Shown here piece by piece: positions 1 to 5,606 of a stretch of 6,097 bases of DNA. Position 1 is the first letter of the stretch; the number at the start of each line of letters is the position of its first letter. The stretch lies in the NCBI GenBank assembly GCA_021203685.1, contig JAJQAS010000064.1:1-6097 (forward strand). The letters run 5' to 3'. A program made the translations under genes and the position numbers. The notes under the pieces are model-generated. The model searched no databases, had not been told where the DNA came from, and saw only the letters and a list, made by a program, of their open reading frames with translations. This DNA comes from Clostridiales bacterium. Its GTDB lineage: Bacteria; Bacillota; Clostridia; Oscillospirales; Oscillospiraceae.

Positions 1-1097
1 CCCCCACCCTGACCACCGGCGCCGAGCCTGCGGCGGCTCCCAAAAAGGAGACCGAAGCCGTGGTGGTGGACGACTCCATGCTCTCCGAGGCGGAGAAAAA
101 AGCCGTCAACGAGTTTGTGGAAAAAATCGACATCACCGACGCCACCCAGGTCATGCAGTACGGCGTGGCCGCGCAGAAGAACATCGCCGCCTTTTCCGAG
201 AACGCCCTGAACCAGGTGCGCACCAAGGATCTGGGCGACATCGGCAACAGCCTCTCCAGCCTGGTGGTGGAGCTGAAAAACTACGACCCCAGCGGGGAAC
301 CCCAGAAGAAGAAGGGGCTCTTTGGCCGGGCCAAGGTCAAGGCCGACGAGGTCCGGGCGCAGAACGCCAAGGCCGAGGCCAACGTGGACAAAATCTGTGA
401 GATTTTGGAGCAGCACAAGCTGAACCTGATGAAGGACGTGGCCATGCTGGACCAGATGTACGACCTGAACCAGCAGTATTACAAGGAGCTGACCATGTAT
501 ATCGTGGCCGGCAAAAAGAAGCTGGCTAAGGTCAAGGCGGAGGACCTCCAGCAGCTCCACGACAAGGCCGTCCAGAGCGGCACCCAGGAGGACGCGGAGG
601 CCTACAACGATTACGCCAACATGATCCAGCGGTTCGAGAAAAAGATCGGCGACCTGGAGCTGACCCGGATGATCTCTCTGCAAATGGGGCCCCAGACCCG
701 GCTGCTGCAAAACAACGACGCCACTATGATCGAGAAGATCGACACCTCGCTGCTGAACAACATCCCCCTGTGGAAGAGCCAGATGGTCATATCCATGGGG
801 CTGGAGCGCTCCCGTCAGGCCACCGCCGCCCAGTCCGCCGTGACCAACATGACCAACGAGCTGCTGAAAAAGAACTCCGAGATGCTCAAAATGGGCACTA
901 TCAACACCGCGAAAGAGGCGGAGCGGGGCATCGTGGACATCGAGACCCTGCGCAAGACCAACGAGGACCTGATCTCCACCCTGGACGAGGTCATGAAAAT
1001 TCAGGACGAGGGACGGCAGAAGCGGGCCGAAGCCGAGAAGGAACTGGGCAAGATCGAGGGCGAGCTGCGGCAGAAGCTGCTGGAGCTGCGCACCTGA
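1..1097 (+). CDS. telA: TelA-family toxic-anion-resistance protein, 5' end outside window
   Basis: The reading frame is open from the left edge (first whole codon at nt 3) to TGA at 1095-1097, giving 364 visible codons. The first residues, PTLTTGAEPAAAP, resemble the low-complexity start of clostridial TelA proteins. A GTG at 60 preceded by AAGGAG could start translation, but the open frame and TelA-like residues before it argue for a start upstream of the window. The family (TelA/KlaA/YaaN) is linked to tellurite and cell-envelope stress resistance, with unknown biochemistry. Visible hallmarks are the conserved N-terminal helix region around KIDITDATQVMQYG, the segment with LNQQYYKELTMYI, and the C-terminal region NNIPLWKSQMVISMGLERSR. 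The protein is rich in Lys, Glu and Ala, probably largely coiled coil, and has no membrane segment, so it should be cytosolic. TelA genes in Firmicutes often neighbour XpaC-like and TPM-domain genes; a TPM gene follows here, suggesting an envelope-stress operon. Confidence 0.9.
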   Translation, partial: PTLTTGAEPAAAPKKETEAVVVDDSMLSEAEKKAVNEFVEKIDITDATQVMQYGVAAQKNIAAFSENALNQVRTKDLGDIGNSLSSLVVELKNYDPSGEPQKKKGLFGRAKVKADEVRAQNAKAEANVDKICEILEQHKLNLMKDVAMLDQMYDLNQQYYKELTMYIVAGKKKLAKVKAEDLQQLHDKAVQSGTQEDAEAYNDYANMIQRFEKKIGDLELTRMISLQMGPQTRLLQNNDATMIEKIDTSLLNNIPLWKSQMVISMGLERSRQATAAQSAVTNMTNELLKKNSEMLKMGTINTAKEAERGIVDIETLRKTNEDLISTLDEVMKIQDEGRQKRAEAEKELGKIEGELRQKLLELRT

Positions 1098-1160
1098 GCT
1101 GTTAGCTACTAGCCGTTAGCTGTTAGCCAGGCGCTGCTAACTACTAGCCACTAACCACTC
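1095..1160 (+). repeat. Heptamer repeat cluster 1 (TTAGCNN, eight phased units)
   Basis: The cluster starts on the telA stop codon. TTAGC or a one- or two-base variant recurs at 1102, 1109, 1116, 1123, (1130 degenerate), 1137, 1144 and 1151, always 7 nt apart. The first four intact units read as TTAGC/CTAGC and the last three as CTAAC/CTAGC, which are partly reverse-complementary, so GTTAGC (1122-1127) can pair with GCTAAC (1136-1141) across an 8-nt loop. Positions 1095-1137 match 2237-2279 at 40 of 43 bases. Period 7 is not compatible with coding. Function unknown. Confidence 0.8.
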
Positions 1161-1205
1161 GTTTGACAGTCCCCAAAAAGCCGTCCCCCAAAACAGGTGA
1201 AGCAT

Positions 1206-2198
1206 ATGAAATTTTTGAAAAAATTTTCTGTGGCGGTGGTCATCACGGCCCTGGTGGTGGTGGGCTGCCTCGCCTATTCGGTGGCGACGGCCCCCGCCAG
1301 CCTGCCCGACGTGCAGGTGGGCAACTGGGTCTGTGACGAGGCCAACGTCCTCTCCTCCGATACGGAGACCCAGGTGCGGGACTACAACAGCCAGTTCGAC
1401 ACCAGCTACGCCGCCTATGTGGCGGTGGTGACGGTGAACAGCACCAGGGGCTGGGACGCCACCGATTTCGGCAGCGAAATTTTTGACAAGTGGGAGCTGT
1501 ACGGCAACGACTTTCTGCTGGTGCTGGACATCGGGGGAGAGGCGGACTACCTCTTCTACGGCAGCAACTACACGGATTTTGACTATTCTTCCTACCTGAG
1601 CGAGTACGTGGACCCCTATTTCTACAGCGGGGACTATGACACGGCGGTGCTCACCCTGATGGAGGCCATGGACACCTATCTGGCCGGGAAAAACGGTCAG
1701 TCCTCCGCCACGACGGCTGATGAGACCGGCGGCTGGGTGGACGACGCCTATTATGACTACGACTACAGCTATGAAAGCGAATACACGGGAGGTGAAGCTG
1801 TCATGAGTATCCTCTTTTTAATTATTGTGTTGTTGATTATCCTCCACTCTATTGACCGCATCCGGTACAACCGGTGGTATCGCCAGTACGGTTTTATGGA
1901 CCGGCCCCCGGTGATGTTCACCCCGCTGCTGTTCTGGAACCGGAACCGGTGGCGGCGGCCCCCGAGAGGGCCAGGCGGCCCTGGCCCCGGTCCCGGCGGC
2001 TTTGGCGGTGGATTTGGCCCTGGCCCCGGTGCCGACGGTCCCCGTCCCGGCGGCGGCGCAGGCCCCAGACCGCGCACCCCCGGTGGCGGCGGCTTTGGCG
2101 GCGGTAGTCCCGGCGGCGGCGGCTTCGGCGGAGGCGGCGGCAGCCATGGCGGAGGCGGCTTCGGTGGCGGCGGCGGCAGCCGCGGCGGACACCGGTAA
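1206..2198 (+). CDS. TPM-domain membrane protein with Gly/Pro-rich C-terminal tail
   Basis: 330 aa from ATG 1206, chosen because AGGTGA (1195-1200) lies 5 nt upstream; an in-frame GTG at 1197 is part of that ribosome site. Residues 1-5 are basic and 7-25 hydrophobic, containing VVGC (18-21), which fits a lipobox, so the N-terminus is either a lipoprotein signal or an uncleaved anchor. Residues about 35-160 form a TPM (YgcG/Psb32) domain: VCDEANVLS at 42-50, then a beta/alpha core with LLVLDIGG at 104-111. An acidic, Tyr-rich linker (about 172-195) leads to a membrane helix at 200-214, a basic Arg/Trp segment, and a tail of Gly, Pro and Phe (254-330) ending in two GGGGFGGGGGS repeats. The TPM domain is expected outside the membrane and the tail inside if the N-terminus is exported. 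TPM proteins have been implicated in membrane-protein turnover or envelope stress, but the exact activity here is unknown. The neighbouring telA supports an envelope-stress role. Confidence 0.85.
   Translation: MKFLKKFSVAVVITALVVVGCLAYSVATAPASLPDVQVGNWVCDEANVLSSDTETQVRDYNSQFDTSYAAYVAVVTVNSTRGWDATDFGSEIFDKWELYGNDFLLVLDIGGEADYLFYGSNYTDFDYSSYLSEYVDPYFYSGDYDTAVLTLMEAMDTYLAGKNGQSSATTADETGGWVDDAYYDYDYSYESEYTGGEAVMSILFLIIVLLIILHSIDRIRYNRWYRQYGFMDRPPVMFTPLLFWNRNRWRRPPRGPGGPGPGPGGFGGGFGPGPGADGPRPGGGAGPRPRTPGGGGFGGGSPGGGGFGGGGGSHGGGGFGGGGGSRGGHR
1788..1805 (+). promoter_or_regulatory. Internal Shine-Dalgarno plus in-frame ATG within the TPM gene
   Basis: GGAGGTGA (1788-1795) sits 7 nt before ATG 1803, which is codon 200 of the TPM gene, exactly at the start of its second membrane helix (MSILFLIIVLLIILHSI). 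This site is stronger than that of the gene's own start. It could produce a separate 131-aa product made of the helix and the Gly-rich tail. The bases also encode Gly-Gly-Glu-Ala-Val, so chance is possible. Confidence 0.3.
2112..2180 (+). repeat. Coding tandem repeat, two GGGGFGGGGGS units
   Basis: Nucleotides 2112-2144 and 2148-2180 encode the same 11-residue unit, separated by one His codon. This is part of the low-complexity tail of the TPM-domain protein and a likely site of slippage. The high GC also creates long but meaningless open frames on the opposite strand. Confidence 0.7.
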
Positions 2199-2236
2199 TA
2201 GTCCCCATTGTTATCCTTTTGAATCAGCCCCAGCGA

Positions 2237-2279
2237 TGAGCTGTTAGCTATTAGCCGTTAGCTGTTAGTCAGGCACTGC
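2237..2279 (+). repeat. Heptamer repeat cluster 2, direct copy of cluster 1
   Basis: TTAGC/TTAGT recur at 2244, 2251, 2258 and 2265 with a 7-nt period, followed by a degenerate unit at 2272. The 43-nt block matches 1095-1137 with three mismatches (C/T at the second unit, C/T in the fourth, G/A in the fifth) and then diverges sharply. It begins 38 nt after the TPM gene stop, so the TPM gene lies between two direct copies about 1.1 kb apart. Confidence 0.8.
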
Positions 2280-2334
2280 ATCCCATAAGCGGGTAACCGC
2301 AAAGGCGTGCAAAAGGGGCGGCAGCTCATCCAAC

Positions 2335-2362
2335 TTGTTATCGTTCAGTTCAAAAATACTAA
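2335..2362 (+). promoter_or_regulatory. Weak possible promoter before gluQ
   Basis: TTGTTA (2335-2340) and TACTAA (2357-2362) are 16 bp apart in an A/T-rich stretch that contrasts with the GC-rich surroundings. Initiation about 7 nt further would place the transcript start only a few bases before the gluQ ATG at 2375, which also lacks a recognisable ribosome site, so this would be a nearly leaderless message. Both hexamers are poor matches. Confidence 0.25.
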
Positions 2363-2374
2363 AAGTAATCAACT

Positions 2375-3313
2375 ATGACGCAGAACACAAAGCTCCGGGG
2401 GCGGTTCGCCCCCAGCCCCAGCGGGCGGATGCACCTGGGCAACGCCTTTTCCGCTCTGCTGGCCTGGCTCTCCGTCCGCCACGCGGGGGGAGAGATGGTC
2501 CTCCGGCTGGAGGACCTGGACCCCGCCCGGTGCAAACCGGCCTACTGTGCCCAGGTGGAGGCTGACCTCCGCTGGCTGGGCCTGGACTGGGACATGGGCG
2601 GCAGTCAGGGCGGCGAAGGGTATTACCAGAGCCGCCGGAGCGAGATCTACACAACTTATTTGGAGCAGCTCCGGGCAAAGGGGCTGCTCTATCCCTGTTT
2701 TTGCAGCCGGAACCAGCTTCACGCGGCCTCCGCGCCCCACCGCAGCGACGGCACGCCCCCCTACAGCGGCGCGTGCCGCAGCCTGACGCCGGAGCAGCAG
2801 GTCCAGCGGGCAAAAACCCGCAAACCCGCCGTCCGCGTGCGCGTACCAGAGGAAACCGTTTGTTTCACCGACGGGGTCATGGGGCCGCAGGCCCAAAATC
2901 TGGCCCGGGAGTGCGGCGACTTCATCCTCCGCCGCAGCGACGGGGTTTACGCCTACCAGCTGGCGGTGGTGGTGGACGACGCCCTGATGGGGGTCAACCA
3001 GGTGGTGCGGGGGGAGGACCTGCTGGACTCCACCCCCCGACAGATTTGGCTCCAGCGGCAGCTGGGGTTCCCCCAGCCGGGCTACTGCCACGTTCCCCTG
3101 CTCTACGGGCAAGACGGACATCGGCTCTCCAAGCGGCAGCGGGACCTGGACCTGGGTGCCATCCGCGCCGGCGGCGCCCACCCGGAGGACGTGGTGGGGC
3201 GGCTGGCCTGTTGGGCGGGGCTGACCGACCGGCCGGAGCCAATTTCCGCCGGGGAGCTGGTGCGGGACTTCGCCTGGGAAAAGGTGCGAAAAACCGACGT
3301 CATCGTGGAGTGA
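2375..3313 (+). CDS. gluQ: Glutamyl-Q tRNA(Asp) synthetase
   Basis: 312 aa. The enzyme activates glutamate without tRNA and attaches it to the cyclopentene ring of queuosine at position 34 of tRNA(Asp). The sequence is a class I GluRS catalytic core without the C-terminal anticodon-binding domain, which distinguishes GluQ (about 300 aa) from full GltX. Visible are RFAPSPSG (10-17), the HIGH signature as HLGN (20-23), the RLEDLDP motif (44-50), a zinc site of the C-x-C...Y-x3-C type (C108, C110, Y130, C134), the YAYQLAVVVDD segment with GVNQVVRGEDLL (192-217), and a KMSKS counterpart as HRLSKR (249-254). ATG 2375 is the start because a TAA lies in frame at 2366-2368 and the core begins at residue 8; no good ribosome site precedes it. 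The next gene begins 5 nt after the stop. Presence of gluQ implies that the host has queuosine in its tRNA. In Proteobacteria it often follows dksA; that is not the case here. Confidence 0.95.
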   Translation: MTQNTKLRGRFAPSPSGRMHLGNAFSALLAWLSVRHAGGEMVLRLEDLDPARCKPAYCAQVEADLRWLGLDWDMGGSQGGEGYYQSRRSEIYTTYLEQLRAKGLLYPCFCSRNQLHAASAPHRSDGTPPYSGACRSLTPEQQVQRAKTRKPAVRVRVPEETVCFTDGVMGPQAQNLARECGDFILRRSDGVYAYQLAVVVDDALMGVNQVVRGEDLLDSTPRQIWLQRQLGFPQPGYCHVPLLYGQDGHRLSKRQRDLDLGAIRAGGAHPEDVVGRLACWAGLTDRPEPISAGELVRDFAWEKVRKTDVIVE

Positions 3314-3318
3314 ACGCC

Positions 3319-3720
3319 ATGGAAGAAAACAAGCGCAAAAAAAAGCGGCAGTTGGGGCCGCTGACCTGGGTGCCGGAGGGCTTTCTGTTTGTGGTGCTGC
3401 TGGCGGAGCTGGCGGCGCTGCTGACGGCGGCGCTGAACTGGACCCAGCGGGTGATCTGGGCCGCCATCGTCTCCGTTCTGTGGGCGGGTGTACAGGCCGT
3501 TCTCGTTGCCTTCGCGGTGAAGGAGGAGCCGGTCTCCGTGGCCCAGGTGGTGACGGCGATCTTCCGCAGCGTGGTCTCCACGGCGCTGCTGTTTGGGGTG
3601 GCGGTGCTGACGGTGCAGTCTCCTACCCTGACCAACAAACTGGCCTTCGGTACCGCAGCGGCGGCAATGGCGCTGAATCTGGCGGATGTGGAGCTGCTGC
3701 GAAGGAGAATTAGCAATTAG
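3319..3720 (+). CDS. Small multi-pass membrane protein, unknown function
   Basis: 133 aa, not recognised as a known family. The first 12 residues are strongly basic (MEENKRKKKRQL), indicating a cytosolic N-terminus by the positive-inside rule. Hydrophobic segments lie at about 21-39, 45-67 and 77-99, with a weaker Ala-rich one at 108-127, so three or four membrane helices are likely. No catalytic motif is visible. Its ribosome site GGAGTGA (3307-3313) overlaps the gluQ stop codon and is 5 nt from the ATG, which suggests translational coupling to gluQ rather than a functional link to queuosine. The last codons and the TAG stop fall inside a heptamer repeat (AATTAGC), so the C-terminal Ile-Ser-Asn is repeat-derived. 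Codon use and GC match gluQ. Confidence 0.75.
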   Translation: MEENKRKKKRQLGPLTWVPEGFLFVVLLAELAALLTAALNWTQRVIWAAIVSVLWAGVQAVLVAFAVKEEPVSVAQVVTAIFRSVVSTALLFGVAVLTVQSPTLTNKLAFGTAAAAMALNLADVELLRRRISN

Positions 3721-3735
3721 CAATGTGCAATGAAA
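3708..3735 (+). repeat. Heptamer repeat cluster 3 (AATTAGC)
   Basis: AATTAGC at 3708-3714 and 3715-3721 is followed by AATGTGC (3722-3728) and AATGAAA (3729-3735), a decaying tandem array with period 7. The TAG stop of the small membrane protein is inside the second unit. The core TTAGCNN is shared with clusters 1 and 2, although the variable bases differ. Confidence 0.7.
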
Positions 3736-3776
3736 ACCGCTGGAAACAGGCATACAACCCGTTTCCAGCGGTTTTC
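3732..3776. terminator. Strong hairpin terminator, probably bidirectional
   Basis: A perfect 16-bp stem is formed by 3732-3747 (core AAAACCGCTGGAAAC) and 3761-3776 with a 13-nt loop. Each arm ends in four A/T pairs, so each strand reads a GC-containing stem followed by TTTT. It lies between the convergent small membrane-protein gene and the Mrr-like gene and can end transcription from both sides. The T tract is short (four), so read-through is possible. Confidence 0.8.
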
Positions 3777-3826
3777 CCTATTGCTTGACGTTCCCTGTGC
3801 GCAAAGACGGCCCCTTTCGGGAACGT

Positions 3827-4354
3827 TCACCCAATATGTTCATATAACACCACGTTGTTTTCCTTCGCCAGCTGCCGCGCATTGTCGGTAAACGAGGAAT
3901 TTGTGATCACGGCGGCGCAGCTGGCGTTGTAGTGGGATTTTGCCGCCACAACTTCCTGTATGGGCTTATTCCCCAATTTGGAGCTGTAGCGCTTACACTG
4001 GAACACCCATTTCCTCCCCTTTTTGTCGATGGCTGTGATGTCCGCGCCAAAATCACCGCTGGCAGGCGTGACTTTGACTTGCCTGTATTTTTTGCTTCGG
4101 ATCAGCCACCGCTCGCAGTAATGCTCGTATTCCAGGCCGCTGAGCGGGCCACTGGTGGTTCTGCGTTTCCAGGATGGGTAGACCAGCAGCCCTTTCCGCT
4201 TGATTCTGGGCGCAGGCTGTTTGAAGAGCTTGCAGAAGAAAACGGCAACGATGCAGAAGGGGACGGAAACAATATCCGCGCACAGCGCAAGGATGCACAG
4301 AATCAGTTTCGAAAAAGCTGTGAGAATGAGCAAAAGGATCCCTTTTCCGTTCAT
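3827..4354 (-). CDS. Membrane-anchored Mrr-type restriction-endonuclease-like protein
   Basis: 175 aa. The first 45 residues hold two hydrophobic stretches (about 5-24 and 27-44) and end in a basic segment (50-65), so the protein is likely anchored with its C-terminal domain in the cytosol. Residues about 72-172 match the Mrr-like nuclease fold: GLEYEHYCERWL with E75, SGDFGADI with D105, and VFQCKRYS with Q119-x-K121, the D...QxK active-site variant common in Mrr proteins; a later Gln (Q133) fits the family pattern. Such domains cut DNA, often modified DNA, but small membrane-tethered versions are mostly uncharacterised. No methylase or specificity subunit is nearby. The start ATG 4354 has GGGGGA about 6 nt upstream. 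It lies 34 nt after the oxidase gene and may be co-transcribed. The GC is near half, clearly lower than its neighbours, hinting at separate ancestry. Confidence 0.8.
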   Translation of the reverse strand: MNGKGILLLILTAFSKLILCILALCADIVSVPFCIVAVFFCKLFKQPAPRIKRKGLLVYPSWKRRTTSGPLSGLEYEHYCERWLIRSKKYRQVKVTPASGDFGADITAIDKKGRKWVFQCKRYSSKLGNKPIQEVVAAKSHYNASCAAVITNSSFTDNARQLAKENNVVLYEHIG

Positions 4355-4388
4355 CGGATTCCCCCGTCCGGCACAAATTCCGGTTCTC

Positions 4389-5414
4389 TCACCGGGGCAA
4401 ACGCACCATGTCCGGCGTGATGTCCGCCAGCGTGGCCGCGCCGCACATCTGCATGGTGTCCTCCAGCTCTCCGGCCAGCTTCTGGATGTACGCCAGGACG
4501 CCTTCCTGGTCGCCGCCGTAGACGGCGGTGACGAAGGGGCGGGCGATGAGCACCGCGTCCGCGCCCAGGGCCAGGGCCTTGAACACGTCTACGCCGGTGC
4601 GGATGCCGCCGTCCACCAGCACCTTCACACCAGAGCCCCGCAGGGCTTCCACGATCTCCGGCAGCACCTCGGCTGTGGCGGGGCACTGGTCCAGCACGCG
4701 GCCTCCGTGGTTGGAGACGACAATGCCGGCGGCTCCCGCCTCCTTCGCTTTCAGCGCACCTTTGACAGTCATAATGCCCTTGACCACGAAAGGCTTTCCG
4801 GCGGCCTCCACCACCTCCCGCAGCTCGTCCACGCTCTTGGAACCGGCGGGCGGGGTCAGCCCCTTCAGGAAGGGCAGCCCGGCGGCGTCCACGTCCATAG
4901 CCACTGCGAAGGAGTTGGACTGGGCCACCAGCGCCATTTTCTCCCGGATGGTGTCGATGTTCCAGGGCTTCACCGTGGGGACAGCCATGCCGCCGTTGGC
5001 GGCGATGGCGGCAGTGGCGGCCACCATCACGTTGGGGTCGCTGCCGTCCCCGGTGAAGGCGGCGATGCCGCCCTTTGCGCAGGCGGCCACCAGCGCGTCG
5101 TTGTAGGTTACGTCGGAGTATTTGTCGCTGTAGTGGAGCTGCACTGTCCCCACCGGTCCCGCAAAGAAGGGATAGCGGAAGGTCTTGCCGAACAGCTCCA
5201 GACTGGTGTCGATGGGCCGGTTTTCGCAGAGGGTATCCATGTTCACCCGAATTTCCTGCCATTTGTCGTAGTTGCGGATGGCTACGTCGCCTACCCCCTT
5301 GGCTCCGGGGCCGGGAATGGTGTTTTTGCAGGCTCTGCCGTTGCAGACGGGGCAGGCGTGACAGCTTTTGCCAATGCACAGTCGGGCGGCGGCCTGTGCT
5401 TCCTGATAGGTCAT
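4389..5414 (-). CDS. FMN-dependent alpha-hydroxy-acid oxidase-like protein with N-terminal Cys cluster
   Basis: 341 aa from the ATG at 5414-5412, supported by GGGAGGA 7 nt upstream. It is a TIM-barrel flavoprotein of the glycolate oxidase/lactate oxidase family, which oxidises 2-hydroxy acids to 2-oxo acids. Seen: FMN and active-site residues K212 in VVKGIMT, SNHGGR with catalytic His236 and Arg239, D174 in MDVDAAG, and the phosphate-binding DGGIRTGVDVFKALALGADAVLIARP region at 268-293. The Tyr normally found in the family's QLY motif is not evident in the matching segment (PTVKPWNID, 146-154), so the substrate may be unusual. Residues 13-29 hold five cysteines spaced C-x4-C-x2-C-x2-C-x4-C, absent from classical oxidases and suggesting a metal or Fe-S site; this extension is seen in clostridial members. 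No membrane or export signal is present. It has its own promoter and heads a possible two-gene unit with the Mrr-like gene. Confidence 0.88.
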   Translation of the reverse strand: MTYQEAQAAARLCIGKSCHACPVCNGRACKNTIPGPGAKGVGDVAIRNYDKWQEIRVNMDTLCENRPIDTSLELFGKTFRYPFFAGPVGTVQLHYSDKYSDVTYNDALVAACAKGGIAAFTGDGSDPNVMVAATAAIAANGGMAVPTVKPWNIDTIREKMALVAQSNSFAVAMDVDAAGLPFLKGLTPPAGSKSVDELREVVEAAGKPFVVKGIMTVKGALKAKEAGAAGIVVSNHGGRVLDQCPATAEVLPEIVEALRGSGVKVLVDGGIRTGVDVFKALALGADAVLIARPFVTAVYGGDQEGVLAYIQKLAGELEDTMQMCGAATLADITPDMVRLPR

Positions 5415-5453
5415 ATGTGTGTCCTCCCATTTGCCATAGTGAATAGCAGCGCG

Positions 5454-5468
5454 CAGGGCACTGCCCTG
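5454..5468. promoter_or_regulatory. Perfect 15-nt dyad in the oxidase leader, possible operator
   Basis: CAGGGCA-N-TGCCCTG is a perfect 7+1+7 inverted repeat located about +6 to +20 relative to the predicted oxidase transcript start and 40 nt before its start codon. It could be a repressor-binding site or a small RNA hairpin near the 5' end. No T run follows, so it is not a terminator. Confidence 0.4.
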
Positions 5469-5480
5469 TAAAGTGCTTTT

Positions 5481-5509
5481 ATTATATCGCATCCAGGTGG
5501 AAGAAGCAA
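5481..5509 (-). promoter_or_regulatory. Sigma-A promoter of the oxidase gene
   Basis: On the minus strand TTGCTT (5509-5504) and a consensus TATAAT (5486-5481) are separated by 17 bp. Transcription would start near 5474, giving a leader of about 60 nt that ends in the GGGAGGA ribosome site of the oxidase. This placement also shows that the 49-codon upstream extension of the oxidase frame is not translated. Confidence 0.65.
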
Positions 5510-5512
5510 GAG

Positions 5513-5527
5513 CTGTGTTTCCCACAG
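5513..5527. promoter_or_regulatory. Short dyad just upstream of the oxidase -35
   Basis: CTGTG-N5-CACAG lies directly upstream of the -35 hexamer, a position typical of activator sites. Five-base arms are common by chance, so this is only suggestive. Confidence 0.2.
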
Positions 5528-5535
5528 AAAAGCAC

Positions 5536-5581
5536 AAAAAAGAAGTGACCCGGCGATTCAACCTCTCACCGGGTCACTTCT
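5536..5581 (-). terminator. Intrinsic terminator of the minus-strand small RNA
   Basis: AGAAGTGACCCGG (5541-5553) pairs perfectly with CCGGGTCACTTCT (5569-5581), a 13-bp stem with a 15-nt loop. Read on the minus strand the stem is followed by six T residues (complement of 5541-5536). The plus strand lacks a T run after the stem, so the terminator acts only on leftward transcription. No protein gene on the minus strand leads into it. Confidence 0.85.
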
Positions 5582-5606
5582 GTTCTGATTTGAAATCGAG
5601 TACCAT
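5574..5606 (-). other. Possible 10-codon ORF inside the small RNA
   Basis: TGAGGT, 8 nt, then ATG opens MVLDFKSEQK with a TGA stop lying in the terminator stem. A twin site upstream (5667-5641) has AGGAGGT, 8 nt, ATG and stops after three codons (MYN). Placement of the stop inside the terminator stem would allow ribosomes to influence termination. Translation is unproven and the sites could simply be RNA motifs. Confidence 0.2.

Noticed and set aside
60..62. GTG with AAGGAG upstream as the telA start
   Set aside because: The frame stays open to the left edge and the residues before it resemble TelA N-termini, so the true start is most likely outside the window.
1163..1168. Perfect TTGACA upstream of the TPM gene
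   Set aside because: At 16-18 bp downstream there is only C-rich sequence with no -10-like hexamer.
1197..1199. GTG start giving three extra residues for the TPM protein
   Set aside because: This GTG is part of the AGGTGA ribosome site for the ATG at 1206 and has no site of its own.
1769..2208. Long open frames on both strands in the Gly/Pro-rich tail
   Set aside because: They result from extreme GC and repeats, give low-complexity Ala/Arg/Pro products, and overlap a well supported gene.
1095..2279. CRISPR array from the repeated TTAGC units
   Set aside because: Units are 7 nt and contiguous, with no unique spacers and no cas genes.
2369..3242. Open frames opposite or out of frame with gluQ
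   Set aside because: gluQ has every family motif in its own frame; the others are low-complexity shadows.
3788..3826. Inverted repeat ACGTTCCC/GGGAACGT after the Mrr-like gene
   Set aside because: Eight-bp arms with a 23-nt loop and no T run; a much better terminator lies at 3732-3776.
4380..4395. Hairpin CCGGT/ACCGG between the oxidase and Mrr-like genes as a terminator
   Set aside because: Only 5 bp with no T run on the minus strand, so read-through is expected.
5415..5561. 49-residue N-terminal extension of the oxidase
   Set aside because: It covers the predicted promoter and leader, while a strong ribosome site supports the start at 5414.
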